Origin: Symbiodinium natans
Lineage: Eukaryota > Sar > Dinophyceae > Suessiales > Symbiodiniaceae
Direction of reading: 5' to 3'
NCBI GenBank assembly: GCA_905221605.1
Contig: CAJNDS010000332.1
Span: 34,177-98,176 of the forward strand
Length of the DNA: 64,000 nucleotides
This document shows, one piece after another, positions 57,727 through 64,000 of the stretch (position 1 is its first letter; each line of letters opens with the position of its first letter). Under the pieces are notes generated by a model that was not told where the DNA came from, did no database searches, and saw only the letters and a list, made by a program, of their open reading frames with translations. The translations under genes were made by a program, and so were the position numbers.

Positions 57727-58676
57727 GTCGACTTCTGCAATTCCTTGCGCAATGGTGCGACACTCCGCCCACTCGGACAGCCGGCTGCGCATTTGATGAC
57801 GTCTCACTCCTGTACGACCTTTCTGCAGATGAGCACGTGCGACTCGTACAACCCTCTCCAGACAACAACATATACGTCAGGATCCCTCATCCACTGCTTT
57901 CTTCGCTTCCGGACCCAGTGCTAGAAAACGCAAGGGCGCGCTTGAATAAATTCATCCGGCAGACCTTTTGGTGCAACGAAGATTACTTCAAGGCCACGTT
58001 AGCAGCTATTGCGCTGGCCAAGCGTGGTGAAAACATCGACAGATGTTTCATTGGGGAATCTTCTGGCGGCACGGGGCAGTCCTTGTTCAGCAGTCATCTG
58101 GATGCTGTATACGCGCACAATCATGCTTTTATTGATCCAAATCTGTTTCATAACGAAGATGAACTCCGGAAGCAGTTAGAGCAGTTTGCAAACTGCTGGA
58201 TGATTACTGCTCAAGAAGCTCCTGAGACCCACAGGCACTTTCAACAGGATCTTTTCAAAAAGCTTATGTCTGCGGACGATCTCGCCGGTCGTCGCCCGTA
58301 CGGCTTCGTGACTCGCATGCTGCGTGTGGTCGGCTTCAAGCGCTTCGAAACCAATCGGGTGATGACTTTCCGGAACGTCATGGAGGCCAACTTCAACTCA
58401 ATTTACAGACGGTGTCTGGTCTGGATTCCAAAGCCTATCTTCGTGGATGACACCGACTTCGGCGAGGAGTACAAGGATCCAGACGCAGACGGCATTTTCC
58501 TGAAAGATGCCTCGCTGAAGACTTTTTTGGTTAACGGGCCGGCCATCGCCGCGTCTTTGGAAATGCAACATGGCTTTGAGGCAGAGCATTGCAGGGAGAG
58601 TTCGCGTAGAATTATTGAGGAGGTGGCGCTGAGTGGCCTCACGGAGAAGAAGATGCGAGAGGCTTGCGGCCTGAAG
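57727..58676 (+). CDS. Element exon 2: SF3 (D5-like) helicase
   Basis: Starts after ATTGCAG with RLLQFLAQWCDTPP. The Walker A-like loop is GESSGGTGQS (58053-58082), with Gln where SF3 enzymes have Lys. The Walker B region is CWMITAQEAPE (from 58194). Motif C and arginine finger follow in DLFKKLMSADDLAGRRPYG, then RFETN (Asn 58353) and SIYRRCLV (Arg-Arg 58407-58412). The order and spacing are those of SF3 replicative helicases of the poxvirus-D5/virophage primase-helicase type. It would unwind DNA during element replication. A GT donor at 58677 after ACGLK and a TCTCTTGCAG acceptor before 58851 give the best junction. Confidence 0.8.
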
Positions 58677-58850
58677 GTTCGAGTCGAGTCTTGATCGATA
58701 TGGTGAGCATAAGTGCTTTTATGCTAGCAAACATGTGTTCTGTTGACATGATCGGTTATTGTCAAGTTTCGCAGTCGGAAAAGTAACTTCCAGTGAACCA
58801 AGGAAGAAGAGAGTGACCGCAAGCAGTCCGCCCTGAGTAGTCTCTTGCAG

Positions 58851-61457
58851 CAAGAAAGCGAGGAGAACAGCGCTTGTCCGAAGGACGCGCTGAGTCAGGC
58901 CAACAAGCTTGTCGTGGAGTACGCCTTGGGCTTTGGCCCGGGTAAGCCGGAGCCCGTGCGAAAGACCTCGTACACCACGGCCTGGTGGAAAAGATGGGCG
59001 ACCTCCAAATTGGGCCTGGACAAAAACATCTGGCAAGATCTTCTCGAGAAGGAATGGTTGCTGCCCATGGAGAAGAAGGCCAACCCAGACGTTTTCATCC
59101 CTGTCATTCCCTTAAAGAAGCAGCTGGCAGACATTTTGGATTACAAATACAGCGAAGAGACCACGTTGCTGGAAGAGCACTTGAACGCCCGCGCACTGTG
59201 GGACGCGTTGGAGCTGCATCCCAGTCGAGCTGCGAACGCCGAGCTTCTGCGCCACTTCTTCACCAAGGTACTGGGCAAGGTGCAAGGGAAGAGGGGTCGT
59301 AACTCTCTGACGCAAGACCAATACATTCTGTTCTGGAAATCCCGGGCCGAGAAGCTGTCCAAGCACGAAGAGTGCGCTTCGAGTCTGCTCGATTTCTTGC
59401 AGGGCCGCATTTCAGAACGCACGGAAGCACAGGGCGTCGCTCCTGCGGCTTCATCCGTCAGCCCCCTAAGGCGGCAGCGCGGAAAGAAAAGGATATTGCC
59501 ATCCGAGCCATCGAGCCCAGTCCCTGCTGACGAAGGATTGTCTGGTGGCCATGGCTCCTCTGGCAATCCCTTTCCTGAAAGTCATCCTTCTGTCAGCAAG
59601 ACTACATCATATCACTACAAGCTCGACGGAGTTCGCTCTCGCCGATATGGAGAGTCCAGGTCTGTGCAACATCTCGGCACCGCCTGGCAGGCAGCCGTGC
59701 TGGCGGACACCGTGGATCTCGACATCGAAAACTCCTGCTTCAGTCTCATCCTGCAACTTTTGGACAAATTGGAACCGCAGCACGACTCCTGGCCCGGAGT
59801 TCGTCAAACCCTGGACGCATGCGCCAACCGTCGCGCAGAAGTGATTCAGAGCAAGCTGCAGAAAGACAAGAGCACCGGCAAGTCTCTTCTTCAGAAAATT
59901 TTCAACGGCGGTGCTCCGCCGGCGGAACTTGCCGAGAACGTCTTTGTCCAGGATTTGCAGAGAGCCTCCCTTTTCTGTCGCTGGGCGGCTGCCACCGCTT
60001 TAAAGGACATCATGTGGGCGTCTGTATTGAACTTCAAAGAACGCCCAGACCTCAGCATTCTGACGTATTTCTGGAACATCGCTGAAGACGTCGTGTTGGA
60101 CGCCTGGCTCGCTAAGGCGAGGACTTTGAATTCCAAACACCTTTCACTTCACTTCGACGGCTTAAGAATCGATCGGAGCGTGGTGCTACCAGACCCTGAG
60201 ACTTTCTGCAGAGACTGTGAGATGTTGATCTCGAAAGAGACTGACTTCAAGGTCCGCATCCGGCCGAAGGAGCACGAGAACTTCATGTCCATGCTGCGCC
60301 GCGTCGAGAACAAAGAGGAGGTAGTGTTTCCCGAGGTGCTTGCGAAACCTGGGAACTGCATTCTTGCAGCGCTGCATCATCTGGGTGAACCCGAGAAGGC
60401 CATGCGTATGGCTTCCACCCTTGAAGGCCCCGACCACACATATTTCCTTCGCAGACAGTGCCGCACCTACCAACAGGTTTCCGCACATCTCGACCTGGAC
60501 TTGTACGCACGGTTCCCGTCTCAGAGGTTAGCAATCGGACAAAAATTCTTCATCCACTTGGCCACGGGCGGCAGGCCTCACTGCGTCGCGGGAGAACTTC
60601 TTTCAGCCGAATCCGTCCGCATCACAGATGGCGCAGAGAGGTTTTCTATGTCCATGCAAGATTTTAGCAGAATGTGCTCAGAGGCCACGGATCGAAAGTA
60701 CATCCTCTTCATTTTCTTGGGCCACAAGCCGGAATCCAGTCCTTTGGACGCGGACGAGGATGAGTACACGCTTCTGCTGGAAACACAAGCCGGTGCGGCC
60801 GGTGGCGACTATGATGAAGTTCCCGACGCTTTCGTTCGGGACGTGGAGCTGCCCTTCTCTTCTTCAGACAATCCCGAGCACGAAGACAATCAGGAAGACG
60901 AGGGCATTACCCATGTCGCGGATCGACTTCTGGATGCTCTGGAAGAAGAAGTCAATTCTTTCCTGAGCAAGGATTCCAGTTCCAGAGCCTTGGTCATCCA
61001 AAAGGCGGAGGTTTCTGCTTGTCCGTTCTGTCCTTCCCGCACGTGGGAGCGGAACAGACCTGGTCGAGTGGTAGCTCACATCCAAAAGCACCACACCAGG
61101 TCAAAACAATTTGTCGCCAGCGGCACAAAACAATTGAAAGTGGTCATCGCCCTCCACGACCAGGACCAGTGTGAGCGCCGGAAAGCAGGCAACTACCTTG
61201 CCCGCAGCGCAGCTCTACTCTCTGCTCATCTGGATGACTCCGTGTCGAGGAGCCAGATGGTGCTGGACAAACAAATACGTTTGGTTCTGACATCTTCCGG
61301 TCCGCAGTACTGGCCCTTGGCGACCGTCCAGAAACATGATGTTCGTCGCGTGCGGAATCTTTACTACACGCATGACTTCGCTCAATTGCTTTTCAAAGAG
61401 TTCTTGCTGTGCGATGCCAAGGCGCTGACCAAAGCTTTACATGCGGGAGGTTTATTC
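58851..61457 (+). CDS. Element exon 3: TV-Pol-like DNA polymerase palm and C2H2 finger
   Basis: About 869 codons. The first 200 residues are helical (WWKRWATSKLGLDKNIWQDL onward). Then comes a linker, and a palm-like region: motif A D-L-D-I-E-N (Asp 59715 and 59721, Asn 59730), a motif B-like K-S-L-L-Q-K-I-F-N-G-G (59880-59912) and motif C L-H-F-D-G-L (Asp 60156). This A/B/C set matches my knowledge of the TV-Pol family (superfamily A-related primase-polymerases of virophages and mobile elements), which usually accompanies SF3 helicases, as here. Near the end CPFC...HIQKHH (Cys 61020, 61029; His 61077, 61089) is a C2H2 finger. The GC donor at 61458 follows AGGLF. Confidence 0.68.
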
Positions 61458-61523
61458 GCAAAAAAAACTAAACAACATATATAGCGTAAGCAGAACCAGC
61501 TCCGGAACTCAATATCTTTCCAG

Positions 61524-61817
61524 GTCTACGCGTTGCACGCTCGCCTGGTTTCCCACTTTCCGGGCGAGGTGAGCAGCCTGATACCGCGTCATGCAAATCA
61601 CTGGTGGCCCATGCTCGAGGACGTTTTTCAGAGTCCTCGGATACTTCAGTTGCTCGATACATTATCCAAGGAACTCATCTCTCACGAGGAATACGAAGTT
61701 GTGAGCATGGACGCAACTCTGCGATGCTGCTTGCCCATTATGGGGCAGGCTCATCCACGAGCATCGCGTGAAGTCAAAGCGCAGGCTGTCTTCAAGGGCG
61801 AAGCCGCGTTGACGCGA
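61524..61817 (+). CDS. Element exon 4: DDE transposase, first catalytic Asp
   Basis: Ninety-eight codons after TCTTTCCAG: VYALHARLVSHFPGEVSSLI, then EEYEVVSMDATLRCCLPIMG. The beta-strand EVVSMD with Asp at 61710 is the first acidic residue of an RNase H-fold transposase. The frame stops at TGA 61824, so a GC donor (best 61818) must be used to reach exon 5. Confidence 0.72.
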
Positions 61818-61929
61818 GCCTCTTGACCGCACACGTCATAAAAAAAAAAAAAACATAAGGCGTTACACACATCGATTTGCAACAAAACTATACATAATAG
61901 TACAAAGGCCTCTGCGGTGTCCCTTGCAG

Positions 61930-63054
61930 GTGCTCACGTGCAGAGGTCGCACGAACGCGGTGGTATTGCTACGCGCTGTATCATCTGAAGACTCGGATGT
62001 CGTCATCGAGGCCTTGGCGTCCCACATGTCCTCTGAAGCTTTGCGACAAATTCGCTATCTTAGTGTCGATAACCCATCGACCAAACTATGGCAAGGCATT
62101 CGGCGAATTTGCCCCAATTTGCAGGTGCTTGCATTGGATCCTGTGCATCTGCCGATGACTTGCGAGTACGCGTCGAGTCGCCGCAGAACTGCTTTATCCA
62201 AAGTCCTGCGGAGCATCATGCAGAAGTTCACAGTTAGAAGCCCAGTGTGCGGGCCTACTGCATGGGGAGCGATCTTCACGGGCAACAACCATCGACCGTT
62301 GACCCGCGAAGAAGAAAGAGCGCGTGTTCAAATCGAGGACAAGAGCATGCCGCTGAGGAAGGCCAACGACATTTTGGGTGCCTTAAATCCTCAGGAGCCA
62401 TTTCTGGAAAGGATCGATTGGATTCGCAGTCTGGCAGCCGTGGTCGCCGTGTATCGTACAGACGTGGAACGGAGGTGTCCTGGCCCGAACAGGAAAATCT
62501 ATGAACTCCTGCACACGGCCACGGCTTGTCAGCGTACCGAGTGGTACTTTAATAATTTGCGCATGCGCCATATGATTGCAGAAAGCCGTTTGAGTTTGTT
62601 GCCAGTGGGGACAACCTCGAATGAGGCACTCCATCACGAAATTAACAACTGGTTCCGGGAAACACAAAAAATTCACAAAAGCACGCTTTCCCTGAAGCTT
62701 TTCATTTTTAGGCTCGGCAAGCTCATGACTCACAACGCTGCCTTGTACAGAGCCGCCACCAGACAGATGGCAGAAGCCGAGCTCCTGGCTCGAACAGCTT
62801 CAATGCAGGTCTGGACGGCAAAAGAATGGCAGGACTGGTGTGCAGAGCTGAAAGATGGCCACACGCCCTGCAAAGCCGACTTGCGAATACAGCCGCAGTT
62901 GGCAGCTGAGCGAGCCATTGTCAAAGCCGCAGTTCACAAGAAGCCCGCAATTTCTGATCAAAAGAGTCGGAAGCGGCGCCTCACGCCCACCACCCTGACT
63001 CGGCAAGACAGCCTGCGCCGTGCAGGCGTGCGTGGCAGGAAGCCCGTGGTTTGA
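61930..63054 (+). CDS. Element exon 5: DDE transposase C-terminal part
   Basis: 374 codons after CCTTGCAG. VLTCRGRTNAVVLLRAV continues the RNase H core; IRYLSVDN holds the second Asp (62068); LALDPVHLPM is the downstream D-x-x-H element; GTTSNEALHHEINNWFRE holds the catalytic Glu (62623), followed by helices. The spacing and the S-N-E-A-L-x-x-x-x-N-x-W motif resemble ISL3/MULE-type transposases, but the exact superfamily is not clear to me. The C-terminus is basic (KSRKRRLTPTTLTR), a likely nuclear localisation signal. Ends at TGA 63052-63054. Confidence 0.75.
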   Translation: MLTCRGRTNAVVLLRAVSSEDSDVVIEALASHMSSEALRQIRYLSVDNPSTKLWQGIRRICPNLQVLALDPVHLPMTCEYASSRRRTALSKVLRSIMQKFTVRSPVCGPTAWGAIFTGNNHRPLTREEERARVQIEDKSMPLRKANDILGALNPQEPFLERIDWIRSLAAVVAVYRTDVERRCPGPNRKIYELLHTATACQRTEWYFNNLRMRHMIAESRLSLLPVGTTSNEALHHEINNWFRETQKIHKSTLSLKLFIFRLGKLMTHNAALYRAATRQMAEAELLARTASMQVWTAKEWQDWCAELKDGHTPCKADLRIQPQLAAERAIVKAAVHKKPAISDQKSRKRRLTPTTLTRQDSLRRAGVRGRKPVV

Positions 63055-63410
63055 GCCCTGAACTGAATTGATAGCACGGAACCAAAAGCGTATTAAAGGA
63101 GTGAGCGTCTTTCTGCAGCACATGGATGCACCGCACGTGTCATAGACCACATGTCACGTGAGGTGTTTGGAGACCCAGCAACAGAATTGCATGCCGGCCA
63201 GGCCAAGCTCAATAAATCTCTTCGTCTGGACGCAGGCAACTGTGTGTGTGTGTCTGGGACAATAGCTGAGGATTGGATTGCGTACGTTCGAAGCATCTAG
63301 AAACACAATTGCCTTGAAATGACTGTGTTAAACAGATTGACGGTGCAGTGTCCAAGTGTGTTCGGTGCTTAGCAGCAGCAGCAGTTGCCCCTGGATAATT
63401 TGCTTGTCCG
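63055..63410. other. 3' flank of the element, no gene seen
   Basis: Contains a (GT)n stretch (about 63239-63253) and no convincing open frame. Candidate location of the element's right end; no TIR recognised. Confidence 0.4.
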
Positions 63411-63413
63411 TAG

Positions 63414-64000
63414 GCGCTGGCCTAGAGCGTCGTGTTAAGTCTGCCTGTAGGCCGGCTGGATGGTTCGGTTTGCTTGCCTGAAGCTTCGGATTAAGTCACC
63501 GGCTGCAATCGTATGTGTCTTTTGAGCGCTTGCCTGGAGCGTCGAAGTAAGTCTGCCGGTAGGCCAGCTGGATGGGTGGTCTTCTTCTATTCGGTTTGCT
63601 GGCGTGAAGATTCGGATTAAGTCAGCCTGAAGGCGGCTGCAATCGTCTGCTTCTTTTCAGTGCTTGCCTGAAGCATCGAGTTAAGTCTGCCAGCTGGACG
63701 GATGGTCTTCTTCTGTTCGGTTTGCTGGCGTGAAGTTTCGTATTGAGTCAGCCTGAAGGCGGCTGCAATCGTCTGTTTCTTTCAGTGCCTGCCTGGAGCG
63801 TCGAGTTACGTCTGCCTGCGGCCGCCTGGATGGGCGGTCTTCTTCTGTTCGGTTTGCCGGCGTGAAGATTCGGATCCAGTCTGTTTCTTTCAGTACCTGC
63901 CTGGAGCGTCGAGTTAAGTCTGCCGGTCTGCCGGCTGGATGGATGGTCTTCTTCTGTTCGGTTCGCTGGCATGAAGATTCGGGTTAAGTCAACCGAAGGC
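63414..64000 (+). repeat. Tandem repeat, unit about 110-130 bp
   Basis: About five head-to-tail units with start marks near 63414, 63528, 63661, 63788 and 63897. Each contains CTTGCCTGGAGCGTCGAGTT, GGTCTTCTTCTGTTCGGTTT and GAAGATTCGGATTAAGTCAG with small deletions. It continues past the window end. Confidence 0.9.

Larger units (their letters stand above)
52318..63054 (+). mobile_element. Composite replicative transposon-like element encoding a >3,350-residue polyprotein
   Basis: Five exons (52549-57633, 57727-58676, 58851-61457, 61524-61817, 61930-63054) join in frame across four introns of 93, 174, 66 and 112 nt. Three introns use GC-AG; the 174-nt one is best read as GT-AG. The product combines two F-box-like/RING-like modules, PD-(D/E)XK nuclease, D5_N-like/SF3 helicase, TV-Pol-like polymerase, C2H2 finger and DDE transposase. 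Exons could instead be several proteins with readthrough stops, but exact frame closure at each junction favours one product. Terminal inverted repeats and target-site duplications were not found by eye, so the outer limits are unknown. Confidence 0.7.

Noticed and set aside
61458-61929. Premature stops splitting the transposase into pseudogene pieces
   Set aside because: Both stop-containing stretches are bounded by GC donors and pyrimidine-AG acceptors and their removal restores the RNase H core in frame, so introns are the better explanation.
52790-62733. Long minus-strand frames opposite the composite element
   Set aside because: Shadows of GC-rich plus-strand coding; no motifs, while the plus strand shows full domain sets.
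1-64000. Dinoflagellate spliced-leader or 5S/rRNA genes
   Set aside because: I looked for the conserved spliced-leader core and for rRNA-like stretches and saw none.

Overview
This is nuclear DNA of a protist, most likely a dinoflagellate (Symbiodiniaceae-like; genus not determined). The grounds are many plant-type TTTAGGG telomere-like tracts, protein homology that appears only in short exons, introns that often need GC or GA instead of GT at the 5' splice site with AG|G acceptors, and genes in two long same-strand blocks. Two runs of exactly 100 N (26240-26339, 46401-46500) mark scaffold gaps, both inside simple repeats. Exon calls outside the large element were made by eye from family motifs and splice sites; treat their ends as approximate unless exact junctions are given.

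Layout. From 1 to about 42.3 kb every recognisable gene is on the minus strand: uncertain exons (2-6 kb), a CobW/G3E-family GTPase (7.9-11.55 kb), uncertain exons (11.8-17.4 kb), a Gfo/Idh/MocA dehydrogenase resembling dihydrodiol dehydrogenase (18.6-23.25 kb, with a 575-bp palindrome in an intron), a Ser/Thr protein kinase (24.1-26.03 kb), and a very long gene of at least 25 exons with bulb-type lectin domains at its C-terminal end (27.2-42.3 kb). The introns of that gene are loaded with TTTAGGG/CCCTAAA tracts and with short TIR-bearing elements that look like introners.

From 42.3 to 46.9 kb is a gene-free divergent strand switch: telomere-like tracts, an AT-rich satellite of about 308 bp built of nested palindromes, and a GATGGGGG minisatellite that flips orientation at a visible inversion point and again across the gap.

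From 46.9 kb to the end coding is on the plus strand. A small coiled-coil/CCHC protein (46953-47552) lies among copies of a roughly 265-bp repeat. Then comes the highlight: an apparent composite mobile element whose exons (52549-63054, probably starting further upstream) join through short GC-AG/GT-AG introns into one predicted polyprotein of at least 3,350 residues. In order it has a possible cysteine-protease-like N-terminus, two tandem F-box-like/RING-like modules, a PD-(D/E)XK nuclease of RecB/Cas4 type, a D5_N-like segment and SF3 helicase, a TV-Pol-like DNA polymerase palm, a C2H2 finger, and a DDE (RNase H fold) transposase. Nuclease, replicative helicase, polymerase and transposase in one frame suggest a self-replicating DNA transposon related in its replication module to virophage/Polinton-like elements. 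I do not recognise this architecture as a described family. A tandem repeat of about 110-130 bp fills the last 600 bp.
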